This document shows positions 1-12,159 of a DNA stretch of 64,000 nt, one piece after another (within the stretch, counting starts at the first letter, position 1; each line of letters starts with the position of its first letter). The notes beneath the pieces are model-generated. The model worked only from the letters and a program-made list of their open reading frames with translations. It did no database searches and was not told where the DNA came from. The stretch is from Isoetes taiwanensis (taxonomy: Eukaryota; Streptophyta; Lycopodiopsida; Isoetales; Isoetaceae). The position numbers and the translations under genes were made by a program. Where the stretch lies: assembly GCA_021234155.1 (NCBI GenBank), contig JAJEKV010000002.1:9138409-9202408 (forward strand), in the 5' to 3' direction.

Positions 1-804
1 AAGCTCTAACATTTCATTCACTTTCTACTTAAGCTATTCAAGCCAAAGCGAGGTATTTGTTTCCAATGAAAACAGACTATTCAAACGGCGATTATTGGCA
101 AAAGCAGGGTTTTATTACAACCGAGCAGAATGTTGTTTAGAGGCGGGTTTGCAGCCTTCCATTTTCATTTGGATACCACGACTTACGCAAAAGCGGGGCT
201 TTTTTGAGGTGAATTTTCACCAGAAGGCATGTTTGTTTACTCAATCTCAAAAATTGAATTTAAGAAGTGATTATTAAATCTACAAAAAATCCCGGCCGAA
301 GGTGTTTTAAATGCAATACCGGAGTTCGAAATCGTGGCATTAGATTGATTCAAAGCGTGGGCTGATTCATCACGAATCCATATCCCTACACAAAGCAAGG
401 GCCGGGCTATGGCTTCCAAGAGAGGTATGGGCGGAAAACCTGAGAATCGCCCTAGGAACTCGGCGGAAGCTTCAAATTCGGGTTCGGCGCATCCGGGCCA
501 GTGCATTCTACCTTGCCCAATGAAACCTGCTGCTTGAAAGGAATCCACCTCCACCAAGCTGCACTAGAGTTCAGAAACCCGCCAGGAGGCGTGAAAAGTT
601 ACACACAGGGGACCGAAAGAACTTTGGGAAGCCTTAACTATCGAAAATCGGTGAAAATGCTTTAACAGCAGGTTCAAGGAATTAGTCTCTCAGAAATTAA
701 AGGTACATGCTCTCCCTCTAAATATAGATCATCTCCATCTATATCATTTCAATATATAGGCTCGCGTATGACTCCTTATGTGGAAGTAGATATGTGAAGA
801 TACG
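1..804. other. no gene recognised; intergenic or decayed repeat
   Basis: No reading frame longer than about 100 codons and no recognisable protein. Short phrases recur imperfectly (an aaaagc.gggtttt-like phrase near 100 and 190), so this may be the eroded 5' part of the LINE copy that follows. Confidence 0.4.
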
Positions 805-2196
805 TTGAGTGGTAGGCCAAGATCAAACCAGACTTCGCTACTTATCTCCTACATTGTTTGGGCTGTTTTATCGGTGGAGTTAAATTTGGATGATGGAACA
901 TGGAGGGATGGGACATTAGTGAATAGCTATATGATATTGCTTTGCTTTATCACGAGATGGCGTGAAGTGTGTCCCTATCTCGCTTCGATACTTGAGGGAT
1001 CAGAAACATGGATGCTCTGGCGCATTTTGTGATAGCAAAGGGATGCGAAATGGGTACTAGCGAAACAAAAGGTGATAGTCTTTTGGAGCTAATAAAGGGG
1101 AACATGGCATTTTATTATAAGGAGCATGTCGAGTGGGTTGTGTAGCTGGTATAAGAGTATTTAGGGAGTGGAAGTTGACAAAGCCCTAGTTGGAATATGG
1201 GTACGTGAACCGCAGTGAATCTTGAACTGAAAGCCTTATCTGACCTTCTAGCGATAGAAGTGGTAGCCCAATTTGGAATTTTAACACGAAAAGATGTTAT
1301 ATAGGAGCAACTACATTCGGACAGGTATTGCTATAGGGATGTAGTCACAGGGGGCTGGATTAGCCGGTATGGAAAAGGTGAAAGTGCGAGAAAAAGTTTG
1401 CGAAGCGGAATTAGGTACAAAAGCACAAACTCCATATGATATGCTATTGGTAGAATGTGGTGGTATGTTGCTGGTGAAGGCTTTTATGTAAGTTACTTCG
1501 TATCTTTATAAGATGTCCAGATTTGAAAGAGACTGATGATAGTTGCGTTTGGCAATGGAGGAGGCAAGGTGAAGGTTGCGGTATCGTGTGGAATGAGAAT
1601 GGATGTGGAAATTAGGGACTAAATATGGGACTTTGTATTACATCGCGAGATATCCGAGAGTGGGATTTACGAGCATGTTACTATGAAAATTGGAAGTTCG
1701 AGAAATAAAAGAAAGGTTCTCTGAGGGCGATTATATTAATCGAACTCCGAGGAGAGCCCGAATTATTTGGGAGAAAGGTATTTCTTTTAGGCACCAGACA
1801 TTCCATTAGAGTGAGACTTAGGGTTCTCCTGAGCTTGGGGTAGAAAGTTAGTGAATAAGGGGAGATATCCAGCATGAAATGAGGTACATATGAGACTTGT
1901 GGTATGCATGAGGTGGAGGATGACAACATGTACTCTTAAGATGCTAGCGTATATTGGAAATCGAGATGGTACGTATCTCGATTATTAACTCTCTTTAGGT
2001 TTTAACTTGAGTAAAAGCTCATTTAGAATTTGAGAGATGTCCTAAATATAGAGAACAAATTGGCCATAAATTCATTGAAGTGAGAGAAGATTGGGGAAAA
2101 GGCTAATGTATTGGCCGTGACTGGTGGTATTTCCTGTATTGAATGCTTGTTGGCCTCATAGACACGGTGGTCTCAGGGCTGAATAAAACATTGTTC

Positions 2197-2199
<3 letters not shown>
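805..2199 (+). mobile_element. decayed L1-type LINE, 3' part of ORF2 (copy A)
   Basis: The segment reads, with many frameshifts and stops, as the second half of a LINE ORF2. Near 840-870 the frame gives a LSPTLFGLF-like string, the reverse-transcriptase motif that follows QGCP. Near 1005-1030 GAFCDSKG matches the block after the catalytic YADD box. The same blocks occur in the same order in the fuller copy at 12970-14410, including near-identical DNA (cttatctcctacattgtttg in both). The YADD region itself is scrambled (tttatcacgagatggcg). The copy ends with a hairpin (AGACACGGTGGTCT, 2160-2173), gaataaaaca and then a (CT)n tract. It is 5'-truncated or too eroded upstream to follow, and not active. 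Confidence 0.75.
2160..2173 (+). other. LINE 3' hairpin, copy A
   Basis: AGAC and GTCT can pair around a 6-nt loop. The hairpin lies about 27 bp before the (CT)n tail and is followed by gctgaataaaaca. The same arrangement ends five other LINE copies here. Confidence 0.6.
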
Positions 2200-2243
<44 letters not shown>

Positions 2244-2280
2244 TCTCTCTCTACTCTCTCTCTCTCTCTCTCTCTCTATA

Positions 2281-2313
<33 letters not shown>

Positions 2314-2328
2314 ATATATCTCCTCTCT
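2200..2328. repeat. (CT)n microsatellite, LINE tail
   Basis: About 40 bp of pure CT, then interrupted CT with ata and act variants to about 2328. It directly follows the 3' end of LINE copy A. The serine/leucine ORFs across it are simple-repeat shadows. Confidence 0.95.
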
Positions 2329-2601
2329 GGGTGGCACATTTGGGACTTGAAGTCATACATGGGTTCAGGGTGCTCCGCCGAGGAGTTCTTTTGGGAATGG
2401 GGAATCCATCGGGGATATATTGTTGACATTCTTAAACATAGAGATGCTTGGGCATCGGAGAGGTGCGAGGGTGAGATAGAAGGAACTTCGATGTTAGCTC
2501 TGAGGCGCTGGATGACTTCAGGCCCTGTAATTTTGAATGTAGCTTATGGCGTCTCCTTCAGACTGGGGGTCTCGAGGCGGAATAATATATTTCATTTCAT
2601 T

Positions 2602-2604
<3 letters not shown>
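2329..2604 (+). mobile_element. 5'-truncated LINE 3' end
   Basis: A unit of about 275 bp bounded on both sides by CT tracts. It ends with AGACTGGGGGTCT (2560-2572), then aggcggaataatata, then three TTTCAT units, then (CT)n. This is the same terminal layout as copies A and C with a different body sequence, so it looks like a severely 5'-truncated LINE of a related subfamily that starts where the previous CT tract stops. Confidence 0.55.
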
Positions 2605-2659
<55 letters not shown>

Positions 2660-2694
2660 CTCTCTCTCTCTCCTATACCTCTCTCTCTCTCCTA
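2605..2694. repeat. (CT)n microsatellite, LINE tail
   Basis: Pure CT for about 50 bp, then imperfect CT. It follows TTTCATTTCAT at the end of the LINE fragment just upstream. Confidence 0.95.
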
Positions 2695-2843
2695 GTAGTT
2701 GATTAATACGTGATCTTGTTGCTGCCACGGTTCCCTCGAAACCCTTAGTGGGGGTTTTAATCCGAGGTGAGTAATGCTTGAGCTGCTAGGCCCCTATTGG
2801 GTCCCATAGGCCCGATTGGTCTCAAGTGGGTGATAAAACAGTC

Positions 2844-2846
<3 letters not shown>
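2695..2846 (+). mobile_element. short 5'-truncated LINE 3' end
   Basis: About 150 bp between two CT tracts. It ends in AGGCCCGATTGGTCT (2808-2822, a 5-bp stem with one G-T pair), then gtgataaaacag and (TC)n. The order hairpin, ATAAAA, pyrimidine tract equals that of the other copies. Only this 3' end is recognisable. Confidence 0.45.

Positions 2847-2928
<82 letters not shown>
2847..2928. repeat. (CT)n microsatellite, LINE tail
   Basis: About 80 bp of uninterrupted TC. It is the third CT tract within 750 bp, each preceded by a LINE-like 3' end. Confidence 0.95.
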
Positions 2929-2929
<1 letters not shown>

Positions 2930-4800
2930 CGTCATGCACAAGTAAAAATCAAAATACTCTCGTCATCAGGTTCTCACAGAAATGTCGTATTGTTTTTGGG
3001 AGGAGGAAGGAGAAACGATTAATACCAGAAACTATGACCTCTCTGTTGTTAACCAGATTGCTGTGCTGTTCGCCGGTTCCGATCCAACGCATCCCAATTC
3101 CGTGCCGAGAAAAAATGGCAGGATAATTCGATCATTAGCGTTCAATTCAGGCCAAATTGTGGGATATTCAAGCCATATTTCTTGGTTGGCCGGACTGTAA
3201 TGGGATAATTCATTTCTGGTTTCCTCCCCTTTCGGCGCGATTCGACCCACTAAACCATGGATCCAGGATTCATTCTTAGTATGATTGCCATGCTTTTAGT
3301 GCTTTGACACTTTCAGTTTACGCATTCTGAGGAGATACTGTTTGCAGGCTATTGGAACTCAATGAGCTCGAAAATCCAGTGACCACTGATGGAGTAGCGA
3401 TGTTTTTAGAAGACAACAATGGTATGTTTTTTAGCATGCGTACGTTAATGGTTCTGAGTTCAATGAGTTCGAAGACCGCCAGAGGAATTTTGGATTGCTC
3501 CGAGGCGGAGACACAATGGGATAATATTGATAACCCACGCGTAAGGTGTAGCTTCCTTTGAAGATGATATGGCACCAATTTTCTACGGGATGAAGAGCCA
3601 CGGTATGAGATTGGTAGAGTTTAATTGTGCCCTATCTTATGGGCTGGTACCAAAAGTAAGGCCCCTGTTGATCCAGGCGGTTGCTATGGTTACGTATTTT
3701 CTTGCGGGGTCGCGCACATGTCGATTGAGAGGATTTTATGTTTGGGAAACAGCGGTCACGAGAAATATACCAAAGAAATCGGCGACGGCAGAGACAATGC
3801 TTTACAAAGCGTTTTGTTGCAATGCCCTCTGAGGTGCAAGATTAATTGATTGCATTAAGAATTCCATGATGCAGCAGGGTTGCCCAATATATATGAATGC
3901 GATTAGCCGGATCCCGTATTTTTATGGAGGAAACCCAAAAAAGACAATGGGGGAAGACTATTCTGGCCGGAGACATAAGAGGGCATTCATGTCTCATGCA
4001 AGGAATTGTGACACATAGCGGACTTTTTATAAATGTTTGTGCTATGAAACGAGGTTAATCCATGATTCAAACCCGGTTCAAAGAAGAGCTCCATCTATAA
4101 CAAAATTGCTTCAAAACAAATTTTGCAAGAGCCGATGGTGACTCTTAGTGGTGGCTGAAGAAGGCGACCTAACGATCAAGATGTTGGTCAAATATTCCAC
4201 CTCTTCTATTAGGTGACTCGACCTATTCTAAGCGGGGCCCTTTCTCCTTAAAGTTTTTCCTCAAAACCCGGGGTGCTTATGAGTAGAAGTTCAACAAAGA
4301 AAGAGTTTGTAGAGGCGGTATGACGTGAGAGAATGGATTCCAGGATTGGTAAGGAAAAGGAGGTGAATTACGGAAACGCGCGGAGTGCATGTTACCAAAG
4401 CTTCCAAAGATCATACCGCATGTTGTGTTCTTTGGAACTACGTATAATGGAACAAAGTGGGACATCTTTCAATTGAGGATGATCCTCCACCCAGGTTTAC
4501 TACCTATGAAGCGAGGAAGCCATGAGCGGGTCATTTAAAAAACAAGGTGATCAAATGAGGAGCCGCGTGTTATTTGAAAATCTGGCGGAAGGACATGTGA
4601 TCCCATGATTGTTTTTGAACAATAAATATTAAATTCAAAAAGTCGAATTCTTGTCCATCTCACTATCTTTACTTATTTGTCAGGGCATTTCTTACATTAC
4701 GATGAATAAGTGTTTGAGTTTAGAGCTAAGTTCCATTCTGACCCTCAAAACATTTCCTTAGAAATGCTTGAACAACACATTCTGAAATTAGTGAGTCACA
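2929..4800. other. no recognised gene; possible eroded element
   Basis: Short open stretches on the + strand around 2980-3200, 3350-3560 and 3625-3850 read smoothly between stops (for example PRKNGRIIRSLAFNSGQ and CGVAHMSIERILCLGNSG). They could be remains of a coding element. I see no family motif and cannot assign a function. Confidence 0.3.
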
Positions 4801-4819
4801 ATGACTTCACAATTAAGAG

Positions 4820-4975
4820 GGAACTTACAAAGGCGGGAAAATCATTTTGTGCAAACAAGTTTGAAAAGAGAAGTTTATATTCATGAAGCAATTAGAGAAC
4901 TTACAAGAGCGGAAAAATGTTTGTACACAAACAAGTTTGAAAAGAGAAGTTTATGATATTCAAATAGAAAGATTA
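4820..4975. repeat. 76-bp tandem duplication
   Basis: Two adjacent units, each starting with aacttacaa (4822 and 4898) and sharing caagtttgaaaagagaag. They are diverged by a few substitutions and small indels. Confidence 0.75.
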
Positions 4976-5271
4976 CATGGGCATATAAAGTACGTTCAAA
5001 TATTTAGGCATTCGAGGAAACATTCTAAGTAAGGTTAAATGACTTCACTATATTAAAAACAAATTACACACCTTCAATGTTACCGAAATCTGCATTTGTT
5101 TCATGCAATGGGTTCAGAGCAATCATATGAAGGAAAAAAAGAATGGCCGACCATGCCATTTAACAAAAGCTCAAGGCATTTTATAAAAGAAAATGCATAA
5201 CAAAAAGAGATTGAAGGAGAGTCGATTAATAGAAAGGGACACTGAGATCACAAAGGAAAGGTTGGACTCAC

Positions 5272-5601
5272 AATTTGATGGAGGCACCACATTTTCACAG
5301 CACAAATATACACCTCCATATGCCATGCGGTTGTTTTGCGGAATTGCTGCCCATTCAAAACCTCTGATCCACGAATGCCCATTCGAATAAAAGATGAAAT
5401 GGTCTCCTTGCGGAAAGTGCCATGAATAACCTTGTGAGGCAATAACTTCAACCCGAGGTCTTGTTTGAATGAGTGGGAGATTGAAAACTTCGCTTTCTTC
5501 TTGCTCCACTTAAAATGGGAGGAGTCATCTTCTTGATTTTCACGAAAAATATTCTCTAAAAAGGCGGCGAGCCGGGTCACTAAGCTATTTGAGAATCCCA
5601 A
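5272..5601 (-). pseudogene. possible exon of an unrecognised gene
   Basis: The - strand reads a protein-like stretch: around 5300-5500 it gives phrases such as FPQGDHFIFYSNG, WIRGFEWAAIPQNN and AYGGVYLC. Aromatic, Gly and Cys residues are spread as in a folded domain. The stretch ends at a plausible 5' splice site (GTGAGT on the - strand, 5271 downwards). A TTTGCAG-like 3' splice site lies about 180 bp further on, near 5095-5105. Upstream, another frame continues the open reading (SLVTRLAAFLENIF), so one frameshift must be assumed. I do not recognise the family. It may be a single-copy gene remnant or part of a transposon. Confidence 0.3.
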
Positions 5602-5998
5602 CTGGCATGCAGAAGAACCTCATCACTTTGGAGGTAGGCGAGGTATCATGAATTAGAATAGTAGGGCATCTCCGGGAGGAAGATATGAAGATGTGGTGGG
5701 TGGGGTTTGATAGGAACTTCGAAGAAGACTTCGAAGAAGGAACTTCACGAAGAGCTTCGGCTAGGAAGGCGTTGGCTTTAGGTTCACCCGACTCTCCATA
5801 TTAGCCGAAGGGGGCTTGCATGCAAGAATTGGGAGAGGGAGCTTAAAAGTAAGCCTTTCACAATTTGGATATTTGTGAGCTAGAAGGCAATATTTAATGC
5901 TAAAATAATAGAACGTCTGACTTCTTTAATATTTAAGAATCTTGGATGATTTGTGATTCCAAAAGAAATTCTAAAAAGCAAATGGCGAAAGCGAACCT

Positions 5999-6229
5999 TT
6001 ATTCCTTGTTTTGGCGTAGGATTTGGCAATTTCGAGGAGCAAAGGTCTCCTTTGTCGACACATATGCTTTGAATTCATTTGCAGCCATTGACTGCGCAAT
6101 TTTCAATTGTTTGCGGATCTTGTGACTTCCAATTCCTGACCAACTCGATTTTTCTTGCACTTTCTTCTTTGAAAATCTAATTTCTTCCTCTGTGTCCCAA
6201 ATGTGCTTGCCATCACATGATATTCCCAT
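5999..6229 (-). pseudogene. short open stretch, unrecognised, - strand
   Basis: A 76-codon frame rich in Lys and Glu, ending in TAA. It lies between two other coding-like - strand stretches (5272-5601 and 6613-7170), so all three could be pieces of one broken gene. No domain recognised. Confidence 0.2.
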
Positions 6230-6612
6230 TGCAATGTCCTCATCTATTTACTGACTGGACTTCTTTCTACTTGTAGGTTTTCCACAAACTCCGGGCTGAT
6301 TACATCTTAACGATCCTAGGACTTGAAGAATCCCCATGCACACGGTTTTCCTGTCAAGATTATCACATTGATTGGAATTTAAAGCATCAACTGAATTTGC
6401 GTTTAGATGTTAACATCATTGTTTGAATTAGATTGGATAAGCAAATTGGTCTTCAAAATCTTTCGCATCGTTCCAGCAGTTCAAAATAACTATCATTCAT
6501 GAAAGATTACGAGTAATTGGCGTACAAGAGTCTGCTGACCTCGAAGCTTCATTGCCAAATTCACCATCATCACCCGGCCTGGTATTGGATTATCACGGGA
6601 GGCGCACCATAT

Positions 6613-7170
6613 TTAACTTCTTCCATACGTCATACCCCCTTTGCCAACTTGATGGTTCCGGAACTGTATGGCTACAAGCCTCCTTCTCATCTTTAAATTT
6701 GGCTTGCGGCATTTGTTCTTTAGTTGTCTGACTCCACTAAACCCCCAACAAAGGGCTGCAATTTCATCATAATTTCCCTCCTTGTGTGTTGGAGGTTGAG
6801 GGGTACCTCCGATTTTACCAATTTCATCTCGTTCAGGAGATTGAATGTGGAACACGGTGATCACATCCATTGCAGGACTTCTAATGCTTGTGTCTATCAC
6901 TTCCGAATTTTTCACAACTCATACAACAATAGCCAAAGCGGGAATGGGTTTCTAAAGATTCACTCCACAATATTGGAGGTGCACGTTTCGGTGAATGCAA
7001 ACGGATCTCTTTTCTTTTATTTGTCTTGAAGTGAAGATTAGCTCAGAATTAGTCTCCAATTGAACATCCATGGAGATCGCTGTCATTTTAGGAGTCCTTC
7101 TTGAGGTGCCATTTTTTTCAATCAGGAGGCCGCGAAAGGCTTCAGTTGCTGTAGCGGTCGAGAGGCCTTA
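6613..7170 (-). pseudogene. coding-like remnant, - strand, unrecognised
   Basis: One - strand frame stays nearly open for about 185 codons with two internal stops near 6925 and 6965. It has natural-looking content such as SPAMDVITVFHIQSPERDEIG and IAALCWGFSGVRQL, then a basic tail. The Pro, Glu and Lys-rich composition is unlike the surrounding AT-rich DNA. No family recognised; it may be an exon group with 5272-6229 or a transposon fragment. Confidence 0.3.
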
Positions 7171-7447
7171 GACATGAATTCAAAGGAAATTGCAGGAGCT
7201 GACACAAAGGAAATTGCCGATCAGAAATTAATGAACAAATGCACAAAAACATAATGAAAATGCATAGCATTGATCGGATGAATACGGATCGTGTCGGCTA
7301 ATTGCTTGGTGGATACTTAGCAAGAATAAAGGCCTTGAAGATCAAGCTTGGTGGTGTGAAACATTTGAGTTTTTGGTAATGAAAATTAAAGGCTAATTGT
7401 TTGGTTAGTGGGCAGTAGCTAGGTACATTAGGGGCGAATCATCTCGA

Positions 7448-7473
7448 GGTGAGAGTTGGGTTTCCCTCTCACC
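7448..7473 (+). other. 8-bp stem hairpin before a CT tract
   Basis: GGTGAGAG (7448-7455) and CTCTCACC (7466-7473) are perfectly complementary around a 10-nt loop. A CT-rich leader and a long CT tract follow. This differs in sequence from the LINE end hairpins, so a LINE origin is uncertain. Confidence 0.4.
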
Positions 7474-7551
7474 CATCTCTCCATCTCTCCCCATCTCTCA
7501 TCTCTCGTATTCTCTCGTGTTCTCTCGTCATCTCTAAGTCGATGTGGCCAA

Positions 7552-7692
<141 letters not shown>

Positions 7693-9553
7693 ATTGTTAC
7701 TCTTCTATCAATAAAGCGGGGACATTAAGAGACCAAATAATTGCCGTATGGTGATGGTGGCTGACCTTTTTTCTAAGTACGTTTTGCTACTATTGTTGAG
7801 AAAAATTCGAGTGCGTAATGGGCTGAAGAAGCAATATAAAGAGACAATCGGACGGGTTTAGGCCCAAAAGTCCACTATTGATCATTTGGTTACTAGTAGA
7901 GTTCTTCACAGTGGAGTTAAAGAAACTAAAGGCCACTTTCTTTGCATTATTGTAGATCTCCGCAGCATTTGATATCTTGAGGCGGAAAAATATTTGGGAA
8001 TTACATGGAATTATCAATGTACTTAATAAATTTGAATCACATTATAGCGTTGTATGAAAGTAGTGGTTAAGCCTATCACACTCCCTTTGTACTTATTATC
8101 TGGGATGAAATACTTAGTAACATTAGGGTTAGCAAGTGCAGCTTTCTCCACGTTGATAGGCATCTACTATTGATCCATTTGGAAGAATAGTTCTTGAGAA
8201 AAAATGGGCCGAGGCACCACAATGCGCCCGGGTATGTCTTTGGTACTTTTATTATATGAATGATATTGTAATTCTTACTTCCAGAAATGCAAATGATATG
8301 CAAAAACACATCAATGCACTATCTTCATTTGTTTGTGAGCATCTGAGCATCTTGAGTTAACCTAAAGCAAAACCAAGATTGAAGTTTTGGGATGAGGACA
8401 CAGTTTTCACTTTTCTATAATGAGGCGGGAAGTGAAATATATGACACATATAGATATCTTGGGCTTATAGTAGATCACAACTATAATTGGAATAAGAAGG
8501 CGATTCGGCCGAGAGAAGAGGAGACAAATCACGGGCTTAAAGCTCTATATGCAATCGCGAGGAGGAAGTGTGAAAAAGCGGAGACATTATGGTTAGATTT
8601 GAAAAAATGTTGTATGAAACATTGGTAAATACTTGTATTAATTCTTATGGATGCGAAGCATGAGGACCAGGCCTTTCACTTGAGATGTGGAAAAGAGTGG
8701 AAAAAATCTGAGGAAAAAATTCTTATTGGCGGAGTTAGAATTAGTGGACCCCATACCCTATGATGCTAAGCGAGGGAAGCTGAGTATAATACCATTGGAA
8801 TGACCCTTTTTCAAACGATAAAATATGTGATTAGATGCGAGACATGGGCCAGCGGATGAATTGCCTAGACTTGCAATGATCCAATTACTATAAAAGATTA
8901 GTTTAAGGATATTGGAAAATGAAAGCTGTAAATGGAATATGTCACTAGAAGAAAGAGATACGGAGAGGATATCAAAAGATTTAAGGGAATGGATAGAAAG
9001 GAAAGTACAACGTACTTTATAGGCGAGGAACCAGGGATCCAAGATGGGATTCTATAGAGATTCAATAAATCCACGAACTAGAAAGAAGCATTGCATATGA
9101 GAAGTAATGTTGTACATGTTATAAGAAGGTTAGTATCAGGATTACGTTTAAGCTCCACACCATCTTGTATGAAGTAGGGAGATGGGGAACTCTAGGGCTT
9201 GACGCACATGTAAGGTATCTCTGTGATCTCGCAGAATGAGATTGAAGATGAGGAGCATCTAATACAAGATGTCCGACATATCAAAATTCTTGAAGATTTG
9301 AAATACAAGGGTCTCGTTACCACGGTTTCTTCAAACTACCAATGGATAATATATGTAATTATTTGATTGATGTCCCTTGAAGATAGAAAATTGTCTATAA
9401 AATTATAAACAATTATTAGATATATATATGGGCGAGGAGGGAGAGGAAAGCATTATGGAAATGGAGAATTGTACATGTTGATATGTCTTCTAGACTGATG
9501 GTCTCCTGATTAATAATAATCATTTCATTTCATTTGTTTCATTTCATTTCATA
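7693..9553 (+). mobile_element. decayed 5'-truncated LINE (copy B)
   Basis: This reads as the reverse transcriptase and C-terminal half of an L1-type ORF2 with frameshifts. At about 8243-8330 one frame gives LLLYMNDIVILTSRNANDMQKHINAL, with YMND at the position of catalytic YADD. At 8400-8620 it gives YRYLGLIVDHNYNWN, LKALYAIARRKCEKA and then TLVNTCINSYGCEAW, the standard post-RT blocks. At about 9236-9275 NEIEDEEHLIQDV resembles the C-terminal block (ExEDExHLLxxC) of plant LINEs. The end has the hairpin AGACTGATGGTCT (9492-9504), taataataat, repeated TTTCA and then (CT)n. Non-functional because of stops and the changed catalytic box. Confidence 0.85.
9492..9504 (+). other. LINE 3' hairpin, copy B
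   Basis: AGAC/GTCT stem with a 5-nt loop, followed by AATAATAAT, TTTCA units and the CT tail: the conserved terminal layout. Confidence 0.6.
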
Positions 9554-9692
<139 letters not shown>

Positions 9693-10379
9693 GTTGTGTG
9701 GGAGTAAGTGAAAAGGGAATCCGAAATAGTGGATTCGAGGTGGCCATGCCAACTGTGGTTGCGTCTGAATCGATGTATGACCCGAGAAAAAATGATTTTA
9801 AGTGCAGCGGTGGGATAAATCTGGGAAGGACCAGTCAGGCCTGGGAAGAAGAAAAAGCAGGACCAAAGAGACTTGAAAGGGCTAGGTCGAAGGCGTGTAC
9901 GTCGAGAGTGGCGGGTCAAGATCTTGCAGCAAAATCGATGGTCGCGGGGGTGGCTTTCCAAATCCTTATGCTAGCATGAAGAAACAAAGGTGACACGGCG
10001 GTGGGTGGAATCGATACAATAGCAAAGAAAGGAATGGTGACGAGGGGCATTTGCAGCGGTTGTGTTTGGAAAAAGTCCTCATCCGATGGGGCGGTAAAAT
10101 CGATGGCAAATGTTTGAATCTATTCACCGATCTGGCGGCTTCTTCATCGGATAAGAGGCGGGGCAAAATCCGATGGCAAACGCAATGTTTTGAACCACTG
10201 TAATCATGCTAAATCCCGGGTTTCTTCATCGAGATCCCGGTGGGCAAAGAGCAGATTGTTGTGAATGTTCCTAAAAGCGGATCGAACCATAAATCTGCGA
10301 GGCCAGATTTTTACGATTTGGGCATATGCTAGGAGTTGATTGGGGATAAGAGAAATGATTGGCGGGCATGTGTTAGGGA

Positions 10380-11030
10380 GCTAGTTCATGAAGTGTGTTC
10401 AAGAGGCTACTGCCGAGGGGGATGATGCAAAGAAATGAGATCATGAAAATAGTTGAAGAAAGAGATTGACATGTTAAAGAAGCTGATTTTAAGCATGAAA
10501 TTGAATGTGTGAAAGCTGAATTGAAGGCTGATTTTGGACAGCAGAGCAACCCGGATATCAATGGACATGTTTTTTACTCACGAGTATGGTGCAGGACGTG
10601 TGAGCTAAGCGGCTGACTTACAGTTTGTTGAAGATCAAGAGAAGAAGAAGAATCGAATGCTAAATCTCCGCTTGGTGGGTTATCTGAAAGCTACTTGAAG
10701 AAAACACTAAAGGCAAAGGTAAGTGGTTTCTTTAAAGATCGGTTGGGCATTGATGATTGTGGAATTATTTGAAGCATTTAGAGTACGACAGAATTGCTAC
10801 CGTTTTGGAAAACCTAGACATGCCATTGTGAAATTCTCTAGCGAGGGAGCCGCGGAGAATGAATGTGTTGAAAAAAAAAAGTGCATTGAAAGGACAACTT
10901 GGTCACGGATAAAGTTTTACTAAAGAACAATTTTTTGGAACATAAAGGAATGAGGGTGCAAAAATACTTAAAATGCAGACAAAATGGTGAGAAAGCCTAT
11001 TGGAAAAAAGGAAAATTAATAGTGGATAAC
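10380..11030 (+). pseudogene. LINE ORF1 (coiled coil plus RRM-like), broken
   Basis: The first part is Lys/Glu-rich and helical (ERD..LKK, AELKADFGQQ). At 10621-10660 the frame gives EDQEKKKNRMLNLRLVG, typical of the first strand of the RRM-like domain of plant L1 ORF1 proteins. KTLKAKVSGFFKDRLGID follows, then YRFGKPRHAIVKFSSEGA (about 10799-10855), equivalent to the RPRxIIVKF strand. After a frameshift, WKKGKLIVDN closes the domain. ORF1 proteins bind the element's RNA and form the retrotransposition particle. Several stops (for example after LVGYLKAT) break this copy. Confidence 0.7.
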
Positions 11031-11039
11031 CCCATATAT

Positions 11040-12150
11040 GAATGACATAGGGATTTGAGACCCGCGGGGATATGTGTTGGAATATTGATTCAATTAGCCA
11101 ATATAAATAGATGTTATCGAGAATTTTTTTTTGTTTGAGAATGTTGATTATTTTTTCCTAGAAACTTGTGAACATGAAAGGATTTACACGAAATAAAGGA
11201 TTTTATGTTGCTTCACTCTATGCGGTGTGAAATCATATGGGAGATTAAAAGGGGCATGGGTTGCATGTTATGTAAGAAAAGTATGGGCATATGATAAAAT
11301 TGAGTGTCTCATTATGGTTCCGCATGACATATTTGGATTGAAATCGAGTGATTATGGAAAATCTTTGCTGCGGGGGTGTTATTTTCCGCCCACGAGGTTC
11401 CACTGTATATAATCTTGGGAATATGGATAGGGATATTGCTTTATCGGTTAGAACAAAGATGCCATGTTATTTGCTTTTCTACTTGAGGAAGGGAAGTGAT
11501 GAATGTGATGGGAGATTTTAGCCCAATGGAAGAGTAACAAACAAACAATGGCGGCAATAACAAATCACGGAAAGGTGATCGGTGTGGGTCACAATGCTAG
11601 ATGATTTGGAGGTAGAAGCGGGGGTTAAGGCGCAACTCGGGATAAGTAAGATGTACCTGAGGTAACCATGTATAATATGTGTAGTGGTACAGGTTGCTAA
11701 TATATAATGGCATAAGCGTTCCACAATCTGGGAAGCTCTGCGTGTAGAGCCTTCAGTGTTGTGGATGGTTTTAGCGGGGCATCCCTTGTCAAGCAAATCT
11801 TTGGATTTTTGGATAAGAGGAAGCAATACCCTGAGGATAAGAGTGATCATGCACGCTGCTCCGGTTGATCACGTGTTAAAGATTTACAGCATTAAAATAA
11901 ATGAAGTGATGCAACATCACGAGGCTAAGGATTAATATACAATATAACAAAGGCGGATCAATGGCACTTGAAATAGATTGGCGGAGGATGTTAATACCAG
12001 CAGTGAAAGCGGTTTTGGATCGCCTGGCGTGCCATATCAAAACGAAAATTGAAGGTCTTCCTTGTAACACATGGTTTGATGGGGATTGTAAAGAAAAAAG
12101 TGGCGAGTTCAAAAGCCCGAGAAGGGAAAAGCTAAAAGATACATAAAAGG
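11040..12150 (+). pseudogene. LINE ORF2 endonuclease region, copy C
   Basis: Decayed; the order and spacing place it between ORF1 and the RT. YGRLKGAWVACYVRK and the stretch around 11500-11640 (VMGDF, then an N..MGRVTN-like string and MLDDLEVEAGVKAQLGIS, in shifting frames) resemble the GDFNAR block and what follows in LINE endonucleases. The domain nicks target DNA in L1-type elements. Assignment rests mainly on position. Confidence 0.5.
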
Positions 12151-12159
12151 CGACTAAGT

